A stretch of DNA of 64,000 nucleotides, from the NCBI GenBank assembly GCA_024734495.1, contig JALMQS010000030.1, positions 14,982,378 through 15,046,377 of the forward strand, given 5' to 3'. The DNA is from Forficula auricularia. Its lineage: Eukaryota; Arthropoda; Insecta; Dermaptera; Forficulidae. The notes beneath the pieces are model-generated. The model searched no databases. It was not told where the DNA came from and was given only the letters and a program-made list of their open reading frames with translations. Positions 11,374 through 21,817 of this stretch are shown here, piece by piece. The translations under genes were made by a program, and so were the position numbers. Each line of letters begins with the position of its first letter. Position 1 is the first letter of the stretch.

Positions 11374-12597
11374 GTAAAAAGAGTGAATTTGCCTCACCCA
11401 ATGGAAGAGCCCCCTCCCCCTGGGCGATGACCCCCCACAAAGCAATTTATTCAATTTTTTTTATCACAATTATTATTTACTATTATTATAATAATTTTTA
11501 TATTATTTAATTTTAAATTATTATCTTACAACTAATTAATTGTTGTTGTTATTTAAATAAATTTTAAGCTAGTTCTTTCACAAATACAGAAATTCAAGAA
11601 GTCTTTGAAACTTGGAATATAAGTCATTAAAAGCATAATACACATACTGTTAAAATTTAAAGACGATTTTCCACACCAAACATGAAATAATTGCAATTAA
11701 AAATGACATTTTTTACATATGGTAGATTGGGAAAGGGTGAGAAAATGATCATTATTTTATTTTTTTCATTGAAAGACTTTCACCATCTTGATGAAAAACT
11801 AAAATTTGTTAGAATAATATATTCGGAGTAACTTAAAAAAAAAATTAAATTATTTATTACGTAGTTTTGATAAAAAAACCTATTTGGGCGATTATTTTTA
11901 GTGGAGGGGATATAAGCACAATGGCTTGGAAACGATCCGGCTAGTATGTGTGTATCCATATAGATATTTCGTAGTGTGAGTGCTACAGTCACGTTAAAAA
12001 AAACATAACCTAAAATTTTAGGAATTAAAATTCCGTTCATCTTTATAAAGTGGTTAGGAGGCTAAAACTTTTTGTGAGGATTGTCGCGAAAGAACCTCCT
12101 TAAATTTTTTACTTTATTTTTTTTATCTCGCACTAATATTAGAAACGTGAATTATAATAAATTCGCATATAGAGAAGAGAAAATTTTCAATTTTTATTTA
12201 TTTTTTCTCTGTAAATTTTCTAATTGAAATTTAACCTTAAAAAGCGTGATAATAAATTTTAAATCTGTCAGTGTGTGAGTGTGTTGTTTGGTTAATTGGT
12301 TGATTTTCGAGTTGTACCTACACCATGTCTACCTATGGTACAACCAGACTGGCTACTTTCGCTGCTTTGCTTCGTGCTAGAGCTTCTTTAACGAATTCAT
12401 TAAAATTTAGTCAAGTTTTACTCTCACTTCAACATTCTTTTCATATTTGATATTTAAAGGTCAAAACATATATAGGTGTATATAAACGAAATGACCAAAA
12501 ATAGAGAAAACAAACGGATTAGATAAATTATTATGTATCAAGGTTAAGAGAAAATTTCTTCAACATTTTTCTATAATCATCTATTTATGATAACTGG
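11374..12597. other. Mostly featureless AT-rich stretch
   Basis: No domain-bearing frame is seen. A 42-codon frame begins at 12325 (ATG after cacc, stop at 12448-12450) and has more even composition than its surroundings, but no known motif or splice support. Confidence 0.5.
12325..12450 (+). CDS. Possible small ORF, 41 residues
   Basis: ATG in a caccATGt context is followed by a frame rich in Thr, Ala, Leu and Arg (MSTYGTTRLATF at the start), ending TGA. The GC content is higher than that of the flanks, and the upstream 60 bp are T/G-rich. I do not recognise the product. It might be a 5' exon or a chance frame; chance is more likely. Confidence 0.15.
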   Translation: MSTYGTTRLATFAALLRARASLTNSLKFSQVLLSLQHSFHI

Positions 12598-12826
12598 TTT
12601 ATTATATTATTATTATAGCCTTTATTGGTTCAAGTTATACATTTCTTAGTATACAAGTTTCTATTATTAATTTTATAATTTTATCTACAGTAGTTTACAA
12701 AAGTTATTATAATAAATATTTACATCTGCATATACATACATATATATTTTATTTTAATTATTTTATTTTTTTTATCAACTTTTACAATTTAAATTTTAAC
12801 ATTTATAATAAGTACTAACTAGTTGG

Positions 12827-15706
12827 TTAGTTTAACTGTGGAACCAGACCCCTTAGGGCGAAGGCCTCTCCCAGCCTCTTCCATTCATTTCTGTCACGAG
12901 CTATTCTTGACCATGTCATTCCTGTGAAACTCGTTATCTCGTCCGCCCATCTTCTCGATTGACGTCCTCTTTTTCTTTTTTGGTGGGGGTGCCATTCTGT
13001 AATTCTTTTTGTCCATCTGTCCTTCATTCTGCAAATGTGTCCCGCCCATTTCCATTTGGATAGTCTGATTGTTTTTAATATATTTTCAGACTTAGATAGT
13101 TTATATAGTTTTTCGTTAGATATTCTATCGATTTTTCTTATTTTCATTATACTACGCAGCATCGCTCTATGGGTAGTTTCTATTTTCTTTTCTAGTTTTG
13201 TTGTTAAAGCCCAAGTTTGGGCTCCGTAGATCATTGTTGGTATTACGCACTTATTTAGTACTTTTATCTTTGATGTTGAATTGATATTATCATTTTTTAA
13301 AATGAATTTTAGTTGCCAAAATTTATTCCAGCTCAAGCTGATTCTTCTCTCAATTTCTTCCTTTGATCTGTTCTGAAAGCTCATTGTTTGGCCTAGGTAT
13401 ATCGTTTTCTCCTTTAATGGAATGGGAGGGTTGGTTATTTGTGATAAAAGATTCTCGTTTGTCATAATTATTGATTTTTTTGTATTAATTTCGAGGCCTA
13501 TCTCTTTGCTTCTAAGCAGTAGCTCTTCATACATTTGAATTAGTTGATCCTTCGTTGGTGCTATTATAATTATATCATCTGCGAAGCGTAAGTTGTTTAG
13601 ATAATTGCCGTTTATATTTAAACCTTTTTTATCCCAATCAAGCTCCTTAAACATACTTTCCAAGACGCAATTAAAAAGAAGGGGTGAGAGGGGATCTCCC
13701 TGTCTCACTCCCCTCTTCACCGGGAAGAATGGACCAGGATTATCCATTAGAATTCTTGCTTGGTTTTCTTTATACATATTTTCTATTATTTGTATATAGC
13801 TTCGGTTTATTCCCTGTTTCTTTAGTGCCTCAAATATAGATTTATGACACAGGGAATCGAAGGCCTTAGAGAAGTCAATGAATGCCAGATAGATTTGTAT
13901 TTGATGTTCGTTTGCCTTTTCGATCAGTTGGTTTACCACATGCAGATGGTCAATTGTGGAGAATCCCGATCTGAACCCTGCCTGGTCTATCGGCTGATTA
14001 AAATCTATGGTTTGTCTAATTCTGTTTTGGATTATTTTTGAAAATATTTTTCCTACGTTGCTTGATATAGTCAGTGGTCTATAATTATTTATATCCTTCG
14101 AATTTCCCTTCTTTAACATTATCATTATATTAGCTTTCTTCCACTGGTTAGGTATTATTTTTGTTTCGAAAATGTTGTTAAATATTTTCATTAATGGTTT
14201 TTTAATATCATTTTTAAGCAATTTTAATGTTTCATTTCTTAAGCCGTCTAAGCCTGGTGTTTTTCCTTTTTTTAAGTTTTTCAAAACTTGTTCTATTTCA
14301 CTTTCAATTATTTTTGGTATTTCTTCCACCTCACTTATATTTTCCTGTTTCACTATTTCATGTTGAGCTTTATTTTCTTTATATAGATTTCTATAGAAAT
14401 CAGTAGCTATTTTTGCTATGTTAATACGATTATATTCATTTAAGTTTTTAGTATTTTTCATACTTGTTATTAAAGAATTTCCAGAAGATAGCGATTTTTT
14501 AATTTCTTTTATTGAATTATGTGGTACTATTAAAGAGTCAATTATTTTATTATTATAAGTTTTCAAATCATTTTTAATGTTATATTTCACCAGTTTGCAA
14601 ATTATATTATGTTCTATTTTACTTTTTATATCGATTCTCTTTTTTTTTAGTTGATTCCTTTTCAAAATGAGCATTTTGGTTTTTTCTGATAATTTTGAAG
14701 GTTTATCATTTTTTCTTGAGAGTTTGTTCTGAATTTGTTTAATACTTTTTTCCATTTCATCATATTGTTTTTGTATTTCGAATTTGTTTGCCATATCAAT
14801 GTCTTTAATTTGATTAATCATTTCCAGAGTTTCCTCATCCTTATCCTGTTGCGTATCTATAAATAAGTTTTTGTTCCAATTAGGATTAGGTCTTTTTTCG
14901 AGGGAAAGAGAAGATATTTCTATTTTTAATAATCGATGGTCTGTTTCATATGGGAATTTGTTGAGAACTTCGAATTTATTTATCAAATTTATGTGTGGAG
15001 TTAGAATATAGTCTATTTGCGTTTTGTATTTGACATTTGGTGCAGCCCAAGTCCATTTTTTCCCTGCTCGTTTTTTATAGAAGGAATTTACAATTTTAAG
15101 ATTGTTTTCCTGGCAAAAATGTATCATTCTGGTGCCTCTTTCATTCCTTTTTCCAAATCTGTATGGTCCCATAATTTTATTTTCATCTATTAAACCTTCT
15201 CCTATTTGACTATTGAAATCTCCCATTATTATTAGTTTATTTTTGTAGTTTGGAGGGTTTAAATTTATTGTTTCTTTTAGTAGTGAGTAAAAATCTTCGA
15301 CGTTTTTCTCTTCAGAGTCATTTGTGGGTGCGTAGACCTGGATTATTGTAATTTCTCCATCTTTTTTGTAGGCAATTTTTAGTAGTCCTATCCTTTCAGA
15401 AATACCTCTAAATTCTGTAATGTTTTTTTCCCATGTGTTTTTTATTAGGAAGCCTATCCCTTTATGTCCCTGTGTTTCGCCCATATAGCAAAAAAGATAT
15501 CCGCTTTTTCTTCTAATTATTTTCTCTCCCAATCTTCTCACCTCACTCACTCCTAGTATATCTATATCGCTCGTGTTCATAGCATTTTCCAATTCTTCAA
15601 GTCTTTCTTCGTCTTTCAGTGTTCTTACATTTAAGGTTGCTATATTTAGTTTGTTATTATTGTTTTTATTCTTCTCTTTTTTTCCTTTTATGATTTTTAT
15701 CTTCAT
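12827..15706 (-). CDS. LINE ORF2: AP endonuclease plus reverse transcriptase (959 aa)
   Basis: Would nick target DNA and copy LINE RNA at the nick (target-primed reverse transcription). Residues ~20-265 form an APE-type endonuclease: ATLNVRTL, Glu55 (SEVRRL), GDFN at 162-165, IDYI at 231-234 and TDH at 255-257. Residues ~465-770 form the reverse transcriptase: GLDG, NNYRPLTI, FIDFSKAFD with the first catalytic Asp near 611, GVRQGDPLSP and FADD at 708-711. The C-terminal third has YGAQTW and a basic GRQSRRW segment. All key residues visible are kept and there is no internal stop, so it may still be functional. ATG at 15706 lies inside the end of the ORF1 frame. Confidence 0.92.
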   Translation of the reverse strand: MKIKIIKGKKEKNKNNNNKLNIATLNVRTLKDEERLEELENAMNTSDIDILGVSEVRRLGEKIIRRKSGYLFCYMGETQGHKGIGFLIKNTWEKNITEFRGISERIGLLKIAYKKDGEITIIQVYAPTNDSEEKNVEDFYSLLKETINLNPPNYKNKLIIMGDFNSQIGEGLIDENKIMGPYRFGKRNERGTRMIHFCQENNLKIVNSFYKKRAGKKWTWAAPNVKYKTQIDYILTPHINLINKFEVLNKFPYETDHRLLKIEISSLSLEKRPNPNWNKNLFIDTQQDKDEETLEMINQIKDIDMANKFEIQKQYDEMEKSIKQIQNKLSRKNDKPSKLSEKTKMLILKRNQLKKKRIDIKSKIEHNIICKLVKYNIKNDLKTYNNKIIDSLIVPHNSIKEIKKSLSSGNSLITSMKNTKNLNEYNRINIAKIATDFYRNLYKENKAQHEIVKQENISEVEEIPKIIESEIEQVLKNLKKGKTPGLDGLRNETLKLLKNDIKKPLMKIFNNIFETKIIPNQWKKANIMIMLKKGNSKDINNYRPLTISSNVGKIFSKIIQNRIRQTIDFNQPIDQAGFRSGFSTIDHLHVVNQLIEKANEHQIQIYLAFIDFSKAFDSLCHKSIFEALKKQGINRSYIQIIENMYKENQARILMDNPGPFFPVKRGVRQGDPLSPLLFNCVLESMFKELDWDKKGLNINGNYLNNLRFADDIIIIAPTKDQLIQMYEELLLRSKEIGLEINTKKSIIMTNENLLSQITNPPIPLKEKTIYLGQTMSFQNRSKEEIERRISLSWNKFWQLKFILKNDNINSTSKIKVLNKCVIPTMIYGAQTWALTTKLEKKIETTHRAMLRSIMKIRKIDRISNEKLYKLSKSENILKTIRLSKWKWAGHICRMKDRWTKRITEWHPHQKRKRGRQSRRWADEITSFTGMTWSRIARDRNEWKRLGEAFALRGLVPQLN

Positions 15707-16700
15707 TGATTATAGTTTTTTTGACTTCATCTAGCCTTTTGTTGTTTTTATTATTGCTCTTTGACGTCAAATTAGTTTCCACTCTTTTATTTTTGTTTTC
15801 GACATATATAGTTTTAACATTGTTATCTGGGAGGTTTTGGTCGTAATAGCCCGAGGTGACCAGTCTTCCTGGGCTATGGGTTGGTTCGAGGTTGGTTTTT
15901 TGAATCTGGTATTTTTTGTATATCGCCTGAGTTCCACAGTCTATTTCCTATTCTTGGTCTACCGAATTCGACAGGTTTCCCATAGATCCGCTTTTTCCAT
16001 TTAGGAATTCAGTCATTTTCATTCTTTCATTTATGAATTGTTTGTTATTATTGGTTTTCAATTTTTTCCCTTTAACAGTTTGTGGTGTTGTTACTGGATC
16101 TATTGGGGAGTTGTCATCTCTTCTTCTTTTGATTGAATCCTTTATTATTAGTTGGTCGTGTTTTATAATGGCATATTTTCCACTTTCCCTGGCCTTGATT
16201 AATTGAGGTATTAGTTTTCTACGGGTTTCTAGCTCTTCTTTTGTAAAATCCTCAGTTATGTATTGCTGAGAGCCGTTTAAGCTCCTTTTATTCCTCAAGA
16301 TTTTGGTTTTTATTCTCACTGTAGTTAGAGCTATTAGAATTGGCCTTATTTTACTCTGTTGAGGTCTGCCAAGCCTTTTGATTTCGTCTACATGACTTAT
16401 ATCGAATTCCTTAAAGACTTTTTTATTTATCAATTCTATAACATTATTTTCCAGCGAATCTATATCTTTTTCCATTTCCGGCAAACCGAACAGAATTATG
16501 TTCTTCAGCTCTGCTGTTTTTGCATTGTGTCTACTTTCACTTCTACACTCTCGATTCTATTATCGTGTTTCATTAGTATATTCTTGAGTTTCTTCCAATT
16601 TTTTTAGAAATATGGGAGATTTCAGATCTTATTTCATCCTTTATCTCTTCCTTCAAAGCTTTACTCACTTTTCTATTTCTTCGACTCTGAACTCGGAGCT
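15666..16700 (-). pseudogene. LINE ORF1 (RNA-binding chaperone-like), damaged
   Basis: The main frame (from about 16515 to 15951) reads KNIILFGLPE, then a basic domain with RPILIALTTVRIKTKILRNK, typical of LINE ORF1 nucleic-acid-binding proteins. A TAG at 15948-15950 interrupts it, but the same frame then stays open for 93 codons to a TAA at 15666-15668, overlapping the ORF2 start by 41 nt. Upstream, heptad-like Glu/Lys/Ile-rich coiled-coil segments sit in other frames, with a shift near 16508-16520 and another near 16595. ORF1 is therefore broken although ORF2 is not. No ATG start was found in the 16484 frame. Confidence 0.75.
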
Positions 16701-17235
16701 AATCCCATGCGATGTGCACTGTTCAAAGGTTCGCACTCAACTCGTAACTGGATTTAAGAAGATTTAAAAATGCTTATTAAAAAAAATCCTGGTACACTGA
16801 AAAAACGATATATTTATAGTTAAGAAATTATATTTGATATGAATAGATGGTGAAGTTAATTATGGCGAAATCGATCTCTGTTCAATATGAATAAATGATA
16901 TACGTATTTTAAGTATTCTCATATTTTTGGAGCAACTCTAGATATATTAATAGTTAAGATGCCGCTATTTGAACCAAGCACCAATAAGTAAATTATGAAA
17001 ATATTGTTATTTGAGTAAAATAGTGGAATAGTTAAATTTAATAGTTGGGTATTTAAATGGAATAATATGTAATTACGACAAGAAATGATATAAACTTGAA
17101 TATTTTTATTTATAATAAATATATGATACTGTATTTCTCGCTAGAAGATGAGTATATTCATTTGATGTAGAATCTACTTTATTCAATTAAATGAATTATA
17201 TAAATATTTATTTTAATTAATCATTTGGTTGAATT

Positions 17236-18225
17236 ATTTTTTTTTTTTTTTTAAATGCAATCGAATGCAAGAAGGGGTGCACCAGTAAAGATGTAGCCCC
17301 TATGGATCTCGAAAGACCCTTGCATTACCGAAGAGAAGGGAAAGTTGTTTAAGTGAGAGGGTGTAGACGTAGGTGTCTATGCACCCTGGTTTTGAAGGTT
17401 TGAAGATCATAGGTGCTGGGAAAGATAGAGGCTGGGAGAGAGTTCCAGTTCCTTGAAGTCATGGGGATATATGAATTCGCGAATGAAGTGGTCCGGCACT
17501 TTTCTAATTTGACCGCGAAAAGAGTGTTGGGAGTCGGCAAAACGTGTGCTGCGTGCAAAGCATGCTTTGGGGGGAATTATTGATTTTATCTCATCAGAGC
17601 ACCTGCCGTGATAGTATCTATAGAAAAGGGAAAGGGCGGAGACATCTCTTCGATGAGCCAGCGAGTCGAGGGAGTCGGTGAGGGTAGAATCGTCAATTAG
17701 CCTGACGGCTCGTTTCTGAATTGCATCAAGGGTAGCAAGAGAATATTTTTGAGGCTCCTCTCCACAGATGAGAGCCGTATTCGAGACAGGGGCGGATTTG
17801 GGCCTTGTAGATGGTGAGAAGTTGTGGGGTTTGTAAAATCGCTTGGACCTGAATAAGAAGCCAATCTTCCTTGCTGCAGATTTCGCCACAGAGGAGATGT
17901 GTTCATTCCAAGACAGGTCAGATGCGACAGAGACGCCCAACATGGATAGGCTGTCACACATTTTCAGGGTATTCGAATCGAAGTGAATATCAGGGAAATC
18001 TCTATTTTCGGGTGCCTAGAAATTAGACAACATTGAGTCTTGTTTGAATTAAAGTTAACTAAATTTTGAGAGCCCCATTTATTCAGTTTGTCTAGGTCGA
18101 GAGTAATTGAGGAGGCAATATTGATTCGATTATTCGGGAGAGAGGGTTTGCCGTGTAGAGTGCTATCGTCGGCGTAACAATGGAAGGTGGGGTTTGCCGT
18201 TTGATCAATAAGGTCGTTTATATAA

Positions 18226-18264
<39 letters not shown>

Positions 18265-18310
18265 AAGAAGGTGGAGGGGGATTAGGCGGGAACACCAGAG
18301 TTTGTGGAGA
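17236..18310 (-). pseudogene. CR1/Jockey-like LINE reverse transcriptase remnant
   Basis: Read on the minus strand: SGVPA-like motif near 18290, IYINDLI, the catalytic YADD box (CYADDSTLH, about 18160-18190), LNKWGSQNLVNFN, LGVSVASDLSWNEHISSVAK, LDAIQKRAVRLI, RRDVSALSLFYRYYHG and SRNWNSLPASIFPSTYD near the C-terminus, then a 3' UTR and a poly(A) tail (T run at 17236-17252). Several frame changes (for example between 17407-17961 and 17349-17558) show it is dead. Clade call (CR1/Crack or Jockey) rests on motif style only. A related fragment lies at 31200-31645. Confidence 0.82.
18229..18262. repeat. Poly(A) expansion inside a LINE RT
   Basis: About 30 A bases (T on the coding strand) lie between the SGVPA-like segment and IYINDL of the LINE above, exactly where the Phe/Leu codons of the SPxLF-LLYIND motif should be. 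It looks like homopolymer growth in a TTT-rich codon run rather than a retrotransposon tail. Confidence 0.55.
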
Positions 18311-18435
18311 ACGATTATTATATTTGATTTAAGGCACACGGTAATCTAATTTTAATATATATTAATATTTCTTCTAATCCATAATTGGGTTTTAAAATTA
18401 AAAAAAACAATTAATAATGTAAACAAAACTTTTGT

Positions 18436-18491
18436 TCTTCTTCTTCTTCTTCTTCTTCTTCTTCTTCTTCTTCTTCTTCATCTTCCTCATA
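18436..18491 (-). repeat. (GAA)n tail of the LINE
   Basis: A run of CTT triplets on plus, GAA on the LINE sense strand, lies directly after the conserved 3' end. Such microsatellite tails are known for several LINE clades. A Glu-rich frame across it is an artefact. Confidence 0.85.
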
Positions 18492-19312
18492 GGCTTTCGC
18501 CTGTTCTTCCAATAAGAAAAAAAGAATAAAGACGTTAGTTTCTTGCTGCGACATCTTTCCACCTTTTTTTCGGCCGCCCTCTGCTCCGTGTGCCACGTGG
18601 GCGATTTTCCTTCACGATTTTTGCAAGGCGGTCATCCGTCATTCGTTCCACATGTTCCCCCCATCCTCTCTTTCTCACATCGATCCATTCCACTATATCC
18701 TGGATTTCGCTTAGTTCTCTTAGATCTTTGCTGCGGATTCTATCCCTTAATGTTTTTCCATGTATAGCCCTTATTATTCTCATCTCTGTTGTTCGGAGTA
18801 GTTGTTGGGTGGTAATTGTTGATGCTCTGGTTTCTGCTGCATATGTTAACACGGGACGTACGCAGGTCTTATAAATTCGTACTTTGCTTTTTGCTGACAT
18901 ATATTTGTTTTTCCAGACCAAACCATATAGACATCCAGCTATCCTAGCACCTTTTGTTACTTGGGTTTTAACCTCTTGGCTCAGATCTCTGTGCGCCGAA
19001 ATCTCGGCTCCCAAATAGTTAAATTTTTCAACTTGATCTAATGTTATATTTTTAAGTTTGATTTCACACTTAAGATGTTCTTTCGCTATCACAATACATT
19101 TTGTTTTTTCAATGGATATTTCCATATTTAATCTTTCTGCAATTTGATCGAATTGAGATAAGAGAGTTTGCAGATTTTGCTCGCTGTCCGACACCAAAAC
19201 CACGTCATCAGCATAGCACACAGCCTGTATGGAGTTTTCTCCCATTTTGTATCCAAGATGGGTCGTCAAATATGATAAAATTTTATCCATAATGAGATTG
19301 AAGAAGCAAAGG

Positions 19313-20371
19313 ACTCACACGAGGGGGTGGGGGGTTATTAAGGGGCAAGGGGGGGGCAATGTAACTTATGTACTAGGGAAATTGGGCTTTATATTGTTAC
19401 GTTAATCTTAGTTTAATCTGCTTCGCTATTTGTTGATGGGGTGGGTGTGTCCCTCAGTGTCTGATCCAAGTGGCACGTCCCTAAAATGGAGAATGAAATC
19501 TTAGGTGATGAGTGAAGGATGTAGGGAAATGGGCTTCCTGGTACTAATACTATAAATAATGTTATACAGACCAGCGGTTATAGAGACAATGAGATGGTTT
19601 TATTGATTGATGTACAATGCACTCTGTATCTGTATTGCAAGCGAAGTCCTGAGAGGAGCCTCCGGTGTGTGTGTGTGCTCGTTGTATACTCCTTGTAACA
19701 GGTGATTCCGCGTAGGTGTGTATGGCACTCCGCTGTGTGTGTAGATATATATATATGTGTATATATAAGACAGTAGAGCTCTCCTATTCACTCCTGGCCT
19801 TGCGTGTATATTCAATTATAAGGCAGAAGTATATGTATAAATAAGGAGAAGTCTGTGTTCTCGCTTCTACTCACTCTTGAAGTCATCCACTGCGGAACTT
19901 GATTATAAAAGTATAGGTATTTGTATATGTATTCTGTGCACTTCGCTGGTAGTATAAGCTCACTTGATAGCCTCTCTCAAGTCAATACTGCGGAACTTGA
20001 ATATAAAGTATATGTGTAGGTGTATTCAGAGCCACATTGATAGCAGTAGATGCTCACTCATTCGCCACACTCATGTCAGAACTGCGGAACTTGAATATAA
20101 AGTATATGTGTAGGTATATTCTGAGCACTTCTATGGCAGTATATATGCTCACCCTCTCGCCGCACTCATGTCAGTACTGTGGAACTCACTCAAGTCAATG
20201 CTCTTCTCTGTTGTTAATCACTGGTCATTTACTATGTTTTCCCAGAACTCATAAGTTTCCCTTGTTTGATGATTAATTGATTGCCTCAATTAGACCCAAT
20301 TAGGAATAAAAATAAGAATGTAATTAATTATTAAAATAAATCATGGTTCAATTCACAGGACCATTGCAGAC
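19313..20371. mobile_element. 1.06-kb insertion in the LINE, possibly LTR-related
   Basis: Bounded by the 4-bp repeat gact (19309-19312 and 20372-20375), splitting the LINE reading frame. The left end has a purine-rich tract (aaggggcaaggggggggc) followed by tgtaacttatg, which resembles a polypurine tract and LTR start; the right end is ggaccattgca. It holds a minisatellite and no gene. An LTR-derived origin is a guess; solo LTRs normally lack the polypurine tract. Confidence 0.5.
19860..20215. repeat. Minisatellite, ~95-98-bp unit, about 3.5 copies
   Basis: The phrase actgcggaacttg(a)atataaagtata recurs at 19889, 19987 and 20081, and a shortened actgtggaactc at 20176, giving spacings of 98, 94 and 95 bp. 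Each unit also holds gtattctg(a)gcac and a ctcac-cgccacactcatgtca phrase. It lies wholly inside the insertion above. Confidence 0.8.
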
Positions 20372-21494
20372 TTAACGAATCGCCCTGCCTCACTCCACTT
20401 GTTATTGAAATAGATCCCAATATCTGGTTATTTGATTTGATTTTTGCTCTTGTATTTGTGTTTAAATCCTTTATTATTCTAATTAATCTTTCTGGAACCT
20501 CTCTTTCTCCGAGACAACCTATTATATCTTCTAATCTTACCCGATCAAAAGCTTTTTTAAGATCTATGAAACATAAGTTTGCCGGGTTGTTGAATTCGAT
20601 TGATTTTTCAACTATTTGTCGTATAATAAATATAGCGTCAGTTGTTGAGCGGTTCTTTCTAAAACCCTGTTGTTCCTTTCTCGGTTTAATGTAGACCAGC
20701 AGTTTGTTAAGGATATACTTTAGTAAAGAGCTTTCAGGATAGTATTTAGTAAAGTTATACCACGATAGTTATTAAGGTCTGCTTTACTACCTTTCTTAAA
20801 TATAGGAATTATTAAGCTCTCTTTCCAGGACTTAGGGATTTCACACATTGTGTCAAGAAGTTCTGAAGCATTTGAGTGATCTTCAGGACAAGCTCGCCGC
20901 CACCCTACATGACTTTATCCCATTGGATATGTTGTCAGGCCTCCGGGACTTTCTATTTTTTCAGGGTTTTTACTTCATTTTCTATTTCTTCTTCTTAAAA
21001 CTTTTGTTAATTTTTTTTAATATCTTAATTATTAAGATATCACTATTTGCAAAAAAATCTAAGTCGTTTTATGATAAAAAAACATTTGTTTAGATATAAT
21101 AAGAGGTTTTACTAGAAGTAAACAACACATTCATTTGATATTAAGAGATATCTAATAGAATAAAATACTGAAGGAGATAATAAAAAGTGTGTCTTCTGCT
21201 GGAATTATAAATTTTATTCATTTATAACGAATAAAATAGATCAATCAAGTATATAATAAATTTGGATTATAAATACCTAAAAATTTGGTCATATTTGGAT
21301 TGATTTCGATATATCTTGATTATTAATAAAATATTTTTGGAATAAATAAGAGCTCGTTAAAAATGCTCAACTCTATCAATATATTTACTATAAAGAAATT
21401 GTTTTTTCAGTGTAGGGTTTGGGCACTTGGCTGATCACGCATAAGTTTTAATAACGATTCAATGATAAATTTAGATAATTTAAAATTTTAGTGA

Positions 21495-21800
21495 AAAAAA
21501 TAATCTTATACCAATAAATGAACAATTCTTGTATTTATGTGTATATTACTATAGAATTGGTTTCTAGAAAACGGGTCTAACGAGTTCAATGAAAATCACG
21601 TATTAGGGGGTTCTTGGGTCGACAAATCGATATGTCAACATCTATAATCTTCTGGTAGCTTTAATTCAATAGGTTTAGTCTTAATTAAACTAATTATTCA
21701 CAGGTGGTTGTGTCACTAGAAATTTATAATTATTTTTTTTCGATTTTATTTTATTAATTCTTGAACTTTAGTATTTTTCAAAAACAAAACAAAAACATGA
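21495..21800 (+). mobile_element. Helitron-like 5' fragment
   Basis: gaacaattcttgtattta, ttctagaaaacgggtctaac, then ggggttcttgggtcgacaaatcgat and acaggtggttgtgtcact match the 5' halves at 42044 and 62161 in order. No G-rich tract or terminal hairpin follows, so only the 5' part survives. Confidence 0.45.
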
Positions 21801-21817
21801 TATAAAAATCAACTAAA

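Larger units (their letters stand above)
12598..16740 (-). mobile_element. Nearly full-length RTE-like LINE
   Basis: Minus-strand element with a damaged ORF1 (15666-16700), an open ORF2 (12827-15706) and a ~230-bp 3' UTR ending in an AATAAA signal and a TAA/TAATA repeat (12600-12622), as in RTE-like elements that end in short microsatellites. The 5' border near 16740 is not sharply defined. Open ORF2 and limited decay suggest a fairly recent insertion. Confidence 0.85.
18431..21010 (-). pseudogene. Second RTE-like LINE, reverse transcriptase, split by an insertion
   Basis: The upstream half (20372-21010, minus) reads IPKSWKESLIIPIFKKGSK, LNNYRG, a palm with FIDLKKAFD and SGVRQGDSL. The downstream half (18535-19312) continues FNLIMDKIL, CYADDVVLVSDSEQNL, FNYLGAEIS, TYAAETRA and RSRGRPKKRW. 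The joint falls in the GVRQGDSL-SPLLF motif, where a 1.06-kb segment intervenes. Endonuclease is missing and the upstream half has frame damage. The 3' end carries gaacaggcgaaagcctat followed by a (GAA)n tail. Confidence 0.82.
16795..21412. mobile_element. TIR element filled with LINE remnants
   Basis: The ends cactgaaaaaacgatat (16795) and ttgttttttcagtg (to 21412) are inverted and each is flanked by TA. Near both ends lie short AT-rich subterminal blocks of similar style (ttatagttaagaaatt / tactataaagaaatt). Between them sit two LINE remnants (17236-18310 and 18431-21010), which look like later insertions. No transposase was recognised. Confidence 0.55.

Noticed and set aside
18411..18596. 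Glu-rich minus-strand frame
   Set aside because: Translation of the (GAA)n tail of a LINE.
19860..20215. CRISPR-like array of spaced repeats
   Set aside because: The units are contiguous ~95-bp minisatellite copies, not short repeats with unique spacers, and the genome is eukaryotic.
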